The notes under the pieces are model-generated. The model had not been told where the DNA came from, did not search any database, and was given only the letters and a program-made list of their open reading frames with translations. Shown piece by piece: positions 37,256 through 46,308 of a stretch of 64,000 nucleotides of DNA; the stretch's first letter is position 1, and the number at the start of each line of letters is the position of its first letter. The position numbers and the translations under genes are program-made. Source of the DNA: Caulobacter sp. Root655 (GTDB lineage Bacteria > Pseudomonadota > Alphaproteobacteria > Caulobacterales > Caulobacteraceae). The stretch covers positions 560,780-624,779 of the forward strand of contig NZ_LMHC01000001.1 in the NCBI RefSeq assembly GCF_001427665.1, read 5' to 3'.

Positions 37256-38143
37256 CTACGCTTCGACCATGTTCTTGGCGATGGCGGCTTCGCGCATCGA
37301 CTTCTGCAGCTTCTCGAACGCCCGGACCTCGATCTGACGCACCCGCTCGCGGCTGACGCCGTATTCGGTGGCCAGGTCTTCCAGGGTGGTCGGGTCGTCC
37401 TTCAGGCGTCGCTCGGTGAGGATGTGGCGCTCACGGTCGGTGAGTTCGACCATGGCCTCCTCGAGCAGGCCCATGCGCATGGACTTTTCCTGGCTCTCGG
37501 CGACCGCGGTCTCTTGCGAAACCTGGTTGTCGTCGGCCAGCCAGTCCTGCCACTCGCTCTCGCTGTCCGAACGCAGCGGGGCGTTCAGCGAGGCGTCGGG
37601 GCCGGACAGGCGGCGGTTCATCGAGATGACCTCGCTGTCCAGCACGCCCAGCTTGGTGGCGATGTAGTCGACCTGGTCGGGACGCAGGTCGCCGTCCTGG
37701 AAGGCGGCGATCTGGCTCTTGGCCTTGCGCAGGTTGAAGAACAGCTTCTTCTGCGCGGCGGTCGTGCCCATCTTCACCAGCGACCACGAGCGCAGGATGT
37801 ATTCCTGGATCGAGGCGCGGATCCACCACATGGCGTAGGTGGCCAGGCGGAAACCCTTGTCGGGCTCGAACTTCTTGACGGCCTGCATCAGGCCGACATT
37901 GCCCTCGGAGATCACCTCGCCGATCGGCAGGCCGTAGCCGCGATAGCCCATGGCGATCTTGGCCACCAGGCGCAGATGGCTCGTCACCATCTTGTGGGCG
38001 GCTTCGCTGTCCTGATGCTCTTTCCAACGCTGGGCGAGCATGAACTCCTCGTCCTTGGGCAGCATCGGGAACTTGCGGATTTCGGTGAGGTAACGCGACA
38101 GGCCGCCATCCGGCGACATCACCGATAGTGAATTCACGGCCAT
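37256..38143 (-). CDS. rpoH: Heat-shock sigma factor RpoH (sigma32)
   Basis: 295 residues, the usual alphaproteobacterial length. Sigma region 2 shows GNVGLMQAVKKFEPDKGFRL and ATYAMWWIRASIQEYILRSW. The RpoH box QKKLFFNLRKAK is diagnostic. Region 4 has LEDLATEYGVSRERVRQIE. It directs RNA polymerase to chaperone and protease genes during protein stress. The start is ATG 38143 with AAGGGGA upstream; a frame to 38173 is rejected. The long 5' region contains a 30-bp palindrome and other candidate control signals. Confidence 0.97.
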   Translation of the reverse strand: MAVNSLSVMSPDGGLSRYLTEIRKFPMLPKDEEFMLAQRWKEHQDSEAAHKMVTSHLRLVAKIAMGYRGYGLPIGEVISEGNVGLMQAVKKFEPDKGFRLATYAMWWIRASIQEYILRSWSLVKMGTTAAQKKLFFNLRKAKSQIAAFQDGDLRPDQVDYIATKLGVLDSEVISMNRRLSGPDASLNAPLRSDSESEWQDWLADDNQVSQETAVAESQEKSMRMGLLEEAMVELTDRERHILTERRLKDDPTTLEDLATEYGVSRERVRQIEVRAFEKLQKSMREAAIAKNMVEA

Positions 38144-38512
38144 AAATACTATCCCCTTGGTACGGACCCGCACGCGGACCGCGCGCCATCATCCCCTTGA
38201 CAATGGGTCAGATAGGAACGCGTTGCAGTGAAGGTAAGGTCGATAACGCATTTGTAATGTCCGACACCCAGACTCGGGTATTAGACCTTCCGAAAATGAG
38301 AATGAACGTTCATTCTCATTTTTTCAAGGCCAAAATTCTGTGGCGACCCTCAGAGTCGCTGGGGCGCGCCTTCCGCATGGGAAACGGCCTCTCGGCCGCG
38401 TGGAATCCGCGACGCGGATCGCGCCGTTCCGGCCGGTCGAAAACGGAGGCCTTGCCCGCGTCCGCGTCGTGCTCATCTAATGGTCGCGCTTGAAGAACCA
38501 CGGAGTCGTCGC
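38144..38512. other. Divergent intergenic region rpoH / holin-like gene
   Basis: 369 bases without a gene. Besides the palindrome at 38293-38322, the stretch is less GC-rich than its surroundings between about 38195 and 38345. It contains CTTGAA reading toward rpoH just beyond the palindrome, a possible -35 of a sigma32-type promoter, but no convincing -10 could be fixed. The 38340-38500 part is GC-rich with small inverted repeats. Confidence 0.5.
38293..38322. promoter_or_regulatory. Perfect 30-bp AT-rich palindrome (candidate operator)
   Basis: AAAATGAGAATGAAC followed by its exact reverse complement GTTCATTCTCATTTT, centre AACGTT at 38307/38308. The core TGAACGTTCA resembles TetR-family operators. 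It is about 150 bases upstream of rpoH and about 190 upstream of the holin-like gene. As RNA it could form a hairpin followed by two more T residues, but the AT-rich stem makes an operator more likely. Confidence 0.6.
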
Positions 38513-38872
38513 ATGACGCGTTTCATCATCCGCGCCCTGATCGCGGCGCTGGGCCTCTGGCTGGCGTCCGAGATCGTGCCGGGCATCGCGGCGCCGGGCG
38601 GCTGGACCAGCCTGCTGATCGCCGCCGTCCTGCTGGGAATCGTCAACGCCGTGGTCCGGCCCGTGGTCTTCCTGCTCACCCTGCCGCTGACCCTGGTGAC
38701 CCTGGGCCTGTTCCTGCTGGTGGTGAACGCCGCGATGCTGGGCCTGGTCGGCCTGCTGCTGAAAGGCTTCGTGGTCGACGGCCTGTGGGCCGGGATTCTC
38801 GGCTCGGTGGTGGTCGGGGTGGTCAGCTGGCTGGGCCACCTGCTGATGGGGGATGGGCGCGAGCGGGCCTAG
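38513..38872 (+). CDS. Phage-holin-superfamily-like membrane protein (YvlD type)
   Basis: 119 residues with four hydrophobic segments (about 5-22, 30-48, 53-78 and 88-110). FIIRALIAALGLWLASEIVP, LGIVNAVVRPVVFLLTLPLT and NAAMLGLVGLLLKGF match the bacterial four-helix family named after mycobacteriophage holins, which is usually chromosomal. Start at ATG 38513 with CGGAG upstream. Function unknown; members are often stress-induced and linked to envelope integrity. Confidence 0.85.
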   Translation: MTRFIIRALIAALGLWLASEIVPGIAAPGGWTSLLIAAVLLGIVNAVVRPVVFLLTLPLTLVTLGLFLLVVNAAMLGLVGLLLKGFVVDGLWAGILGSVVVGVVSWLGHLLMGDGRERA

Positions 38873-38905
38873 GCTCGAATTGGACCCACGCAACCCAAAT
38901 TGTTT

Positions 38906-39032
38906 CGTCATCCCGGGCCTTGTGCCCGGGACCCCTTTGTCCGCCGCAGGTGCGGGATGTGGCGCGCCGGCGCGCCATTGCACTTCACCGTCGGCTGAAC
39001 CAGGGGTTCCGGGCACAAGGCCCGGAATGACG
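38906..39032. repeat. Palindromic repeat, separate family (G)
   Basis: Arms CGTCATCCCGGGCCTTGTGC and the imperfect complement GCACAAGGCCCGGAATGACG, then ACCCCTTTGT against CAGGGGTT. It shares the TCATCCCGG tip with family C but has different inner sequence. It lies between the convergent holin-like and TPR genes. Confidence 0.8.
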
Positions 39033-39080
39033 GTTGAAAGGGAGGCGCGAACGGACCGGGGTTCGAGGTCGTCCGTCCGC

Positions 39081-39830
39081 CTACCCAACCCCCGCCGCCG
39101 CCAGGTCACGCCAGCCGCGCGCTTCCTTGCGGAAGTGGGCGTGGGTCTTGGCCAGGCGCTTGTCGATCTCGGCCAGGGCCTCGCGGGCCTCGTCCTCGCG
39201 GCCGACCTGCGCCAGGAACACGGCGTAGCGCGCCATGCCCTCGAAGCCCGGCAGGTGGGCGGCGGCCCAGCGCAGGGCGGTGTCGGCCTCGGTCTGGCGG
39301 CCCAGGGCGTGATAGGCGCGCCCCATGGCCAGGGCCACCTGCGGGGTGCGGGCGGCGTTGGACTGGGCGCTCAGGGTTTCCAGCAGCGGCAAGGCCTCGG
39401 CGGGGCGGTTCAGCTCGATCAGGGCGTTGGCGCGGCCCAGCAGCAATTGCGGATCGTCGGCGTACAGACCTTGCAGCGCCTCGGCATACAGCCGCTCGGC
39501 CTCCTGGTGCCGGCCCAGGCCGGTGGCGGCCGCGGCCTGGCGCGCGCGGGCGCCCACGGTCGGGGCGTCGTCGACCGCCTGGGTCGCCTCGCGATACTCT
39601 CGCTGCGGGTCCAGCGCCTTGCGGGCCGCCTGGCCCATGCGCTGGGCCTTGCTGCCGCCCAGGAACTCCGGCGCGACGATGGCCAGCAGATAGACCAGCC
39701 CGCCCAGCGGCTGGAAGGCCAGGATGATCCACAGCCAGTACATCTGCTGATGGGTGCGGACCACGTGAACACACAGGGCGATCGAGAAGATCAGCGAAAG
39801 ACCGATGGCGGGGAACATCGAGAACTCCAA
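39081..39830 (-). CDS. Membrane-anchored TPR protein, function unknown
   Basis: 249 residues. Two N-terminal hydrophobic segments (about 5-22 and 31-52; MYWLWIILAFQPLGGLVYLL) resemble the cardiolipin-synthase N-terminal (PLDc_N) module. From about residue 90 onward helix pairs typical of tetratricopeptide repeats follow (AAATGLGRHQEAERLYAEAL, ALAMGRAYHALGRQTEADTA). Probably a scaffold on the cytoplasmic face of the inner membrane. The start could also be the ATG at residue 5 (MFPAIGLS). Located 53 bases downstream of pth on the same strand. Confidence 0.8.
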   Translation of the reverse strand: MEFSMFPAIGLSLIFSIALCVHVVRTHQQMYWLWIILAFQPLGGLVYLLAIVAPEFLGGSKAQRMGQAARKALDPQREYREATQAVDDAPTVGARARQAAAATGLGRHQEAERLYAEALQGLYADDPQLLLGRANALIELNRPAEALPLLETLSAQSNAARTPQVALAMGRAYHALGRQTEADTALRWAAAHLPGFEGMARYAVFLAQVGREDEAREALAEIDKRLAKTHAHFRKEARGWRDLAAAGVG

Positions 39831-39883
39831 GCTCTACCTTGGGTGTTTGTCGCGTTGATGGGCCGGCGTCAATCGCCCGCCCC

Positions 39884-40504
39884 TCAGTCGGCCTGTCGCG
39901 CGGCCTTTTTCGGATCGGCCTTGGGGGCCGGGGCCAGGCGCAGGACCTCGGCCTGGTAACGTTCGTCGTCGCCGGCCGCCGCGAAGGGCAAGGCGTCGGC
40001 GATGGCGTCCAGCATCGGGTCCAGCCACTGGTGCTCGACCTTGTGGAAGTCGCCCAGCACATAGTGCATCACCGCGTCCTTGTGGCCGGGGTGACCCACG
40101 CCGATGCGGCCGCGCCGGAACGTATCCCCGACCTGGCTGGTGATCGAGCGCACGCCGTTGTTGCCCGCCGCCCCGCCGCCGGCCTTCATCCGGAAACGGC
40201 CGGGGGCCATGTCGATCTCGTCGTGGAAGACGATGACGTCGGTCGGGGCCAGCTTGAAGAACTTCATCGCCTCGCCGACGGCGCGGCCACTCTCGTTGTA
40301 GAAGGTCTTGGGCTTGAGCAGCAGCAGCTTGACCGGGCCGTCCGGCGTGGAGACCTGGCCCTCGCAGGCCAGGCCCTGGAAGCGCGAGCGCCACGGCGCC
40401 GTGCCCCATTCGCGGGCGATGGCGTCGACGGCCATGAACCCGACATTGTGCCGGTTCTTCTCGTACTTGGCTTCGGGATTGCCGAGACCGGCGAGGATCA
40501 GCAT
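39884..40504 (-). CDS. pth: Peptidyl-tRNA hydrolase
   Basis: Recycles tRNA from dropped-off peptidyl-tRNA; cytoplasmic, 206 residues. MLILAGLGNPEAKYEKNRHN contains the catalytic His19, and KPKTFYNESGRAV, HDEIDMAPGRFR and GGGAAGNNGVRSI are intact. The start is ATG 40504; the frame further upstream is repeat-encoded and rejected. It follows rplY, the conserved prs-rplY-pth order, but a family B repeat is inserted between rplY and pth. The C-terminal ~20 residues are Lys/Ala-rich and variable. Confidence 0.96.
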   Translation of the reverse strand: MLILAGLGNPEAKYEKNRHNVGFMAVDAIAREWGTAPWRSRFQGLACEGQVSTPDGPVKLLLLKPKTFYNESGRAVGEAMKFFKLAPTDVIVFHDEIDMAPGRFRMKAGGGAAGNNGVRSITSQVGDTFRRGRIGVGHPGHKDAVMHYVLGDFHKVEHQWLDPMLDAIADALPFAAAGDDERYQAEVLRLAPAPKADPKKAARQAD

Positions 40505-40519
40505 GGACGGCTTGCTCCG

Positions 40520-40632
40520 TGCGTCCTTCGAGGCCTTGCTGCGCAAGGCGCCTCAGGATGAGGGATACGATTGGCGGATCAACCCAGGTTCCTCATCCTG
40601 AGGCGCCCGCGCAAGCGGGCCTCGAAGGACGC
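40520..40632. repeat. Palindromic repeat, family B copy 5 (rplY-pth)
   Basis: Arms TGCGTCCTTCGAGGCC and GGCCTCGAAGGACGC, inner CGCCTCAGGATGAGG / CCTCATCCTGAGGCG. It lies downstream of the rplY terminator and ends 16 bases before the pth start. Confidence 0.88.
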
Positions 40633-40651
40633 GGCCCTTCAGCCAAAACGC

Positions 40652-40682
40652 AAAACGGGCGGGCCGTGAAGCCCGCCCGTTT
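40652..40682 (-). terminator. Intrinsic terminator after rplY
   Basis: Ten-bp stem ACGGGCGGGC / GCCCGCCCGT with a six-base loop. On the minus strand it is followed by TTTTGCGTTTTGG. It would separate rplY from pth. Confidence 0.85.
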
Positions 40683-40716
40683 CGATAGCTCAGATCGGAA
40701 ACCCGACCACCGGCCC

Positions 40717-41316
40717 TTAGGCTTCGGTGGTGGTGTCGCCTTCGCCCGACTGGGCGGCGGCCGAGGCCTTCAGGTTGGCGATCACGAAGTCGCGGTCCTG
40801 GGCCGGGCGCACGCCTTCCGGCAGCTTCACTTCCGAGATGCGGATGGTGTCGCCGATGTCGTGGTGAGCCAGGTCGATGATCAGCTCTTCCGGGATGGCG
40901 TCGGCCGGGCAGGCCAGCTCGACGGTGTGACGGACGATCTCCAGCGAGCCGCCCTTCTTCATGCCGACCGAGATGTCGTGGTTCTTGAAGTGGACCGGAA
41001 CCTGGATCTTGATCAGCTGGTGCTCGCCGACGCGGAACAGGTCGAAGTGGATCGGCTCGTCGGTGACCGGGTGGAACTGGATCGCCTTGGCGATGACCGA
41101 CTGCTTGTCTTCGCCGTGCTGCAGCGTGACCAGGTGGCCGAGCAGCTTGCCGGTGTAGAGCGCCTTGCGGAATTCGTTCGACTTCACCGCGACGTTTACG
41201 GGAGCCTTTTCGCCGCCGTACAGGATGCCGGGGATCTTGCCGGCGCGGCGGGTTTCACGCGAACCGCCGGTGCCGGCGCGATCGCGAACTTCGACGTTGA
41301 GAATGATGTCGGCCAT
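40717..41316 (-). CDS. rplY: 50S ribosomal protein L25/general stress protein Ctc
   Basis: 199-residue two-domain L25 (CTC/TL5 type). The N-terminal 5S-rRNA-binding domain has RETRRAGKIPGILYGGEKAP and FDLFRVGEH; the C-terminal TL5 domain has PEELIIDLAHHDIGDTIRIS and ends in an acidic tail. Binds 5S rRNA in the large subunit. It precedes pth and is followed by a good terminator. The 358-base region upstream (41317-41674) contains the family E repeat and its promoter. Confidence 0.95.
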   Translation of the reverse strand: MADIILNVEVRDRAGTGGSRETRRAGKIPGILYGGEKAPVNVAVKSNEFRKALYTGKLLGHLVTLQHGEDKQSVIAKAIQFHPVTDEPIHFDLFRVGEHQLIKIQVPVHFKNHDISVGMKKGGSLEIVRHTVELACPADAIPEELIIDLAHHDIGDTIRISEVKLPEGVRPAQDRDFVIANLKASAAAQSGEGDTTTEA

Positions 41317-41463
41317 GTCTGTCTCTCTGGAGAGCCGGATGCTCTCGGAATGCGAAGCCGCCGCACAAGACTGGATTGTCCCGCCCGGTCGACGTTTTTG
41401 AGGTCGCGCTCAATACACAGAACGGCCGCCCATGGCAACGGGCGCGAATGTCGCCCCAAGAGT

Positions 41464-41667
41464 CACCCTCTCCCGGAGGGGAGAGGGAGGGGCCCGCGTC
41501 CCGAAGGGGCGTGGGAGGGTGAGGGGTGACGCTGTTGGCCGTTTTGAGCGCGGAGCCAGGGCGCTTGGGGTTGGGGTTATCGGGGGCGGGGGAAGGCGTC
41601 TGGCGCCTTAACCCCTCACCCTCCCATGCTGCCACATGGGCCCCTCCCTCTCCCTCCGGGAGAGGGT
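41464..41667. repeat. Palindromic repeat, family E copy 2
   Basis: Arms ACCCTCTCCCGGAGGGGAGA and CCTCTCCCTCCGGGAGAGGG, inner GTGGGAGGGTGAGGGGT / ACCCCTCACCCTCCCA. At about 200 bases it is the longest copy. It fills most of the gene-free stretch 41317-41674 between rplY and the lipoprotein gene. Confidence 0.88.
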
Positions 41668-41674
41668 TCGTGCT

Positions 41675-42754
41675 CTAGCTCTTCTTCTTGGCCGAGCCCG
41701 CCTTCTTGGCGACCGGCTTCTTCTTCTTGACCACCGGCTCCGGCTTGGGCGGGGGCGGGGGCTCGTAGGGCAGGGCGGCGCCCGAGGCCTTGATCACGCA
41801 CATGCCGGTGTCGATCATGATGTGCTGGCCCAGGCAGAACACGTCCTCGTAGTGCGGCTTGGCGACGGCCAGGCACTGGTAGAGGTTCAGCTTGGCCATG
41901 TTCAGGCACATGGCGCTGGCCGGTTCGGCCATGACCGCGTCGATCAAGGCCAGCTTGTCGTCGCCGGCATAGCCCAGGGCGGCCAGGGCGGCCACGGCCA
42001 GGCCACGGATCACCAGGGGCTTGTAGGGCGGCGGCGCGGAACGGAGCGCGGCGGCCGGCACGGCGTCCGGGGCGGCGACCAGCGGCACGGCGGAGCCGTT
42101 CCAGGCCTGCTGCAGCACGGCCACGTCGGCGCTGTCGGCCAGGGCCGGGGTCGCCGACATGGTCTTGGCGTAGGCCAGGCGGCCGTCGCGGTCGAGCACG
42201 GTGGTCTTCGACCAGGCCGAGTGCTGGACGTCGTAGGCCGCCTGTTTCACGGCCTTGCCGGCGGTGTAGACCTTCAGGCCGTCGCCGTTGAGGGTGTCGA
42301 TGATCCGGGCGGCGGCGGTGTCGCTGCCCTTGAAGCCGACGGCGTAGGCCGGGTCGGCGACCAGCTGGTTGATGACCTGCTGGCGCTGGGTCGGGTCGGC
42401 GGCGAAGGTGCGCACCGAGGCCACGAAGGTGGGGTCCTGCAGGGCCAGAATGGCGGCGTAGGACGTCGCGCCCGACAGGAACTGCTTGGGTTCGTAGGCG
42501 ACGGCGACCTTCAGGGACGACTGGATCTGGGCGGCGTCCTGGAAGTTGGGGCTGATGGCGCCGGCCCGCTGCATGTAGCCGCGGAAGGCGCTGGCCCGCT
42601 CGACGATGGCCGAGGACAGGGTGATCGGCGGCGGGGCGGGCGGCGCGGCGACCACTGGCACCGGCGGAGGCGGGGTGCTGCAGCTGGCCAGGACCGTGGC
42701 GACGGCCACGGCCATGGCCGTCAGAGCGGCGCGCTTGCGCGTGGTGGATAGCAT
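41675..42754 (-). CDS. Predicted lipoprotein, function unknown
   Basis: 359 residues. MLSTTRKRAALTAMAVAVAT leads to a lipobox VLASC, so the Cys should be lipidated and the protein anchored in the periplasm. A Pro-rich segment (TPPPPVPVVAAPPAPPP) precedes a ~260-residue helical domain with LKVAVAYEPKQFLSGATSYA and three later cysteines (AMCLNMAKLNLYQCLAVAKP, VFCLGQH, GMCVIK). The C-terminus is an extended Lys/Pro/Ala tail typical of peptidoglycan or DNA contact. Start ATG 42754 with GGGGA upstream. No family recognised. It interrupts the usual prs-rplY-pth order. Confidence 0.8.
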   Translation of the reverse strand: MLSTTRKRAALTAMAVAVATVLASCSTPPPPVPVVAAPPAPPPITLSSAIVERASAFRGYMQRAGAISPNFQDAAQIQSSLKVAVAYEPKQFLSGATSYAAILALQDPTFVASVRTFAADPTQRQQVINQLVADPAYAVGFKGSDTAAARIIDTLNGDGLKVYTAGKAVKQAAYDVQHSAWSKTTVLDRDGRLAYAKTMSATPALADSADVAVLQQAWNGSAVPLVAAPDAVPAAALRSAPPPYKPLVIRGLAVAALAALGYAGDDKLALIDAVMAEPASAMCLNMAKLNLYQCLAVAKPHYEDVFCLGQHIMIDTGMCVIKASGAALPYEPPPPPKPEPVVKKKKPVAKKAGSAKKKS

Positions 42755-42976
42755 CCCGAGAACATCCCCAATGATATAGAGCGCCCGCCATACCATCGGC
42801 GAACGGGCGACATTGTGACAGTCAGCCCGTTAACCACACCTTGACAAGCGCCGCCTTCGAAAAGCGCCGGACGGCTGGTCCGGCTTCGGCCTGGAGCAAC
42901 CTCGCCGGTAGAGTTTGCGACTTCTACTTTTGGATGCGCCAACCTAAGCTTGGCCAAATTAAACCTGGGGATGTTC

Positions 42977-43314
42977 ATGTTGAAGAAGCTTGCGGCGGCG
43001 GCCTGCGTGGCGGCCTGCGCGTTTTCGTCGCCCGCGGGGGCGACCAGCGCCGAAGAGGGCTACATCGTCGGCGTGATGGCGATGCGCAATGGCGCGGTGA
43101 TCTTCTCCCACACCGGTGTTCGGACGGGGACGCCGCCGGCCTGCCACGGTCAAGGCTATGGCTGGGCGCTGAGCGGCGCCACCTTGGGCGGCCAGGCTCA
43201 GGTTTCGGCCCTGCTGACCGCCTACGCTCAGCACAAGAAGATCGTGATCATCGGTATGGGAAGCTGCGCCGACTGGCCCGACACCGAGTCTCTCAACTAC
43301 TTCCGCATCATCGA

Positions 43315-43318
<4 letters not shown>
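42977..43318 (+). CDS. Small secreted protein, copy 1 of a paralogous pair
   Basis: 113 residues. Signal peptide [20 protein letters not shown], cleaved near GATSA. The mature ~90 residues read as a short mixed alpha/beta domain with two cysteines (PPACHGQ and GMGSCADW). It aligns throughout with the protein at 49981-50334: shared NG-V-F-H-G-RT-P-C, GAT-GQA, L--AY---K-IV--G-G-C and ES-N-F---D. Start ATG 42977 has GGGGA six bases upstream. Its stop overlaps the prs stop on the other strand within CTAG. Function unknown. Confidence 0.8.
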
Positions 43319-44253
<935 letters not shown>

Positions 44254-44354
44254 GGTTTTGTCTCGCGGAGGGGTGTCGCCGTTGCGGGGGCTTCTAGCAG
44301 TCCCGGGCGCGGGAACAAGGCTGAGTCGCGATTGACCGGGGTTATTTGGCGCGT

Positions 44355-45149
44355 TCATGCCTCGAGCGCGATCGCCGAGAGCAGCCGTCCGTAGTCGGAC
44401 TCGCCGCTCAGCACAGCGCGGCGGTTGGAAAAGAACAGGTCGGCTTCCGCGCGGGTATCGCGGCCGACCCATTCGCGCCGTTCGATTCCCGCCGTGTCCA
44501 GACGGTCCAGCACGAAGGCCGGCAGGTCGAACATCCGCTTGTCGTCGCTGGCGCCGGCCGTGAAGAATCGCTTGGAGCCGGGGCAGTCGTCCTCGAAGCG
44601 GCGCAGGAACTCCAGGCCGACCTCGTAGGACTTGGGGCCGATGCAGGGGCCGACGGCGGCGACCATGCGGGACGGATCGCCGCCCAGGGCGACCATCTGG
44701 TCGACGGCCGACTGCACGACGCCGTCCAGCGCCCCGCGCCAGCCCGCGTGGGCGGCGGCGACGATGCGGGCCACGGGGTCGACGATCAGCACCGGCGCGC
44801 AGTCGGCGTGCAGGGCCCCGCAGACCACGCCCGGCGTCTTGGTGACAACGGCGTCGCCCTCCGGGCGAACGTCGCCCCACGAACCGTCGGCGACGATGGT
44901 GATGGTCGAGTGGATCTGGAAACAGGTGTTGAGGTCTTCCGGCGCGGCCCCGAACCAGGCGGCGGCGCGCGCCCGGTTCTCGGCGACGTCGGCGGGCTCG
45001 TCACCGCTGCCGCGTCCGACGTTGAAGCTGGAATAGAGGCCGGTCGAGACCCCGCCCTGGCGCGTGAAGAACGCGTGCTTCACGCCGGCCACGGCGGCCA
45101 GCAGCGGCGACTGGACGGTGGGAAGATCGCCGGGGGGAAGCTCTGTCAT
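44355..45149 (-). CDS. pgeF: Peptidoglycan editing factor PgeF (YfiH/laccase-domain)
   Basis: 264 residues, Cu-oxidase_4 family. Characteristic segments are [20 protein letters not shown], the metal/catalytic set [16 protein letters not shown] and [14 protein letters not shown], and [15 protein letters not shown]. In E. coli the homologue removes wrongly inserted amino acids from peptidoglycan precursors; other members act on nucleosides. Start ATG 45149 lies one base after the stop of the upstream MidA-family gene, so both are translated together. Confidence 0.9.
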   Translation of the reverse strand: MTELPPGDLPTVQSPLLAAVAGVKHAFFTRQGGVSTGLYSSFNVGRGSGDEPADVAENRARAAAWFGAAPEDLNTCFQIHSTITIVADGSWGDVRPEGDAVVTKTPGVVCGALHADCAPVLIVDPVARIVAAAHAGWRGALDGVVQSAVDQMVALGGDPSRMVAAVGPCIGPKSYEVGLEFLRRFEDDCPGSKRFFTAGASDDKRMFDLPAFVLDRLDTAGIERREWVGRDTRAEADLFFSNRRAVLSGESDYGRLLSAIALEA

Positions 45150-45150
45150 C

Positions 45151-46308
45151 TCAAGCGTCCTCGAACAGGGGAACGGCCAGGTCGGGCGCATGGATGCAGA
45201 CGACCTTGAACAGACCGCCCATCTGCGCCGCTCCGGTCAGGCGATCAAGCTGTCTTGCGAGGATCTGGGCCTGGTCGGGGCGGGCGGCGGCCAGAACCTG
45301 GGCCCGGGCCCCGATGCCCAGGGCCTCCAGGAACGCGCCCTGCGGCAGGATCGGGCCCGCGGCGGCCCCGGCCTCGACGGCGGCGGCCAGCACGGCGGGG
45401 AAGTCGGCCCAGACGGTCAGGTCGGCCTGGCCGGGCTCGCTCAGGGGCGAGACCTTGGCGTGGGCCTTCAGCGCCTGCAGGGTGTCGCCCGGTCCCGGCG
45501 TGTCGCGGCCGTAGTCGATCAGCAGGGCGGCCCCGCCGTCGCGGGCGACCCGGTGGCCGATCTCCGCGCCGAGGGCGGCCTGGGCGGGGGAGGATTCGAT
45601 GAGGGTTCCGGGTGGAAAGTCCTCCCCCTGTGGGGGAGGTGTCGCCCCTTGGGCGACGGAGGGGGGAGTGTGCGGACTCGGCAGGTTCCCCCCACCGGCC
45701 CTGCGGGCCGCCTCCCCCACGGGGGGAGGACCTAGCGCTCTCAGCCCGAACGCCAGTTGCCCCGCCTCATCCAGCCCCACCACCCGTTCCGCCCAGCCGC
45801 CCTCGGTCCGCACGAACTGGCGAGCCGGCAGGCAGTCGAGCACCTCGTTGGCGACCAGCAGCAGCGGCGCCCCGTCCGGCACGGCCTCCAGCCGGTCGGC
45901 CCAGCGCGGCGTCGGCGCCGCGCCTTCCAGCCGCGCGGCCTGAAGCGCGCGCAACGGCGCCGACACCTCGACCAGCCACAGGTCGGCGGCCTCGATGAAG
46001 TCCGGCAGCAGCCTGGCGGCCCGCAGGATGTCGCTGATCAGGGTTCCGTCGCCAGGGCCCATCTCGACCAGCCGCACCGGCGAGGGCCGGCCCATGCGGG
46101 TCCAGGTCTCCAGCAGCCACAGGCCGATCAGCTCGCCGAACATCTGGCTGACGCCCGGCGCGGTCAGGAAGTCGCCGCCCGCGCCCAGCGCGGGGCGAGT
46201 GGCGTAATAGCCGTCGCGAGGGTCGTGCAGGCAGCGGGTGAAATATTCGGCGACGCTGATCGGGCCGTCCTGGGCGATCTGCGCCCTCAGGCGGTCAAGC
46301 AGGCTCAT
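45151..46308 (-). CDS. MidA/NDUFAF7-family SAM methyltransferase with in-frame repeat
   Basis: 385-residue class I methyltransferase of the DUF185 (MidA) family. DPRDGYYATRPALGAGGDF, the SAM loop VEMGPGDGTL and LLVANEVLDCLPARQFV are diagnostic. Mitochondrial NDUFAF7 dimethylates an Arg of complex I; the bacterial target is probably similar. Residues ~191-232 (PPPVGEAARRAGGGNLPSPH and onward to PPPQGED) are encoded by a family A palindromic repeat, a proline-rich insertion between conserved segments. The start overlaps lgt by 14 bases; pgeF follows after one base. Confidence 0.9.
   Translation of the reverse strand: MSLLDRLRAQIAQDGPISVAEYFTRCLHDPRDGYYATRPALGAGGDFLTAPGVSQMFGELIGLWLLETWTRMGRPSPVRLVEMGPGDGTLISDILRAARLLPDFIEAADLWLVEVSAPLRALQAARLEGAAPTPRWADRLEAVPDGAPLLLVANEVLDCLPARQFVRTEGGWAERVVGLDEAGQLAFGLRALGPPPVGEAARRAGGGNLPSPHTPPSVAQGATPPPQGEDFPPGTLIESSPAQAALGAEIGHRVARDGGAALLIDYGRDTPGPGDTLQALKAHAKVSPLSEPGQADLTVWADFPAVLAAAVEAGAAAGPILPQGAFLEALGIGARAQVLAAARPDQAQILARQLDRLTGAAQMGGLFKVVCIHAPDLAVPLFEDA
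45620..45731. repeat. Palindromic repeat, family A copy 3, inside a coding gene
   Basis: Arms TCCTCCCCCTGTGGGGGAGG and CCTCCCCCACGGGGGGAGGA with inner ACGGAGGGGGGAGT / CCCCCCACCGG-like segments. It is wholly inside the methyltransferase gene and keeps the frame open. Confidence 0.9.

Noticed and set aside
42841..42870. TTGACA as promoter of the small secreted gene at 42977
   Set aside because: No acceptable -10 element is found at 16-18 bases spacing.
44254..44880. N-terminal extension of prs
   Set aside because: The extra ~209 codons run across pgeF in another frame; the conserved Prs start MKLLSGN is at 44253.
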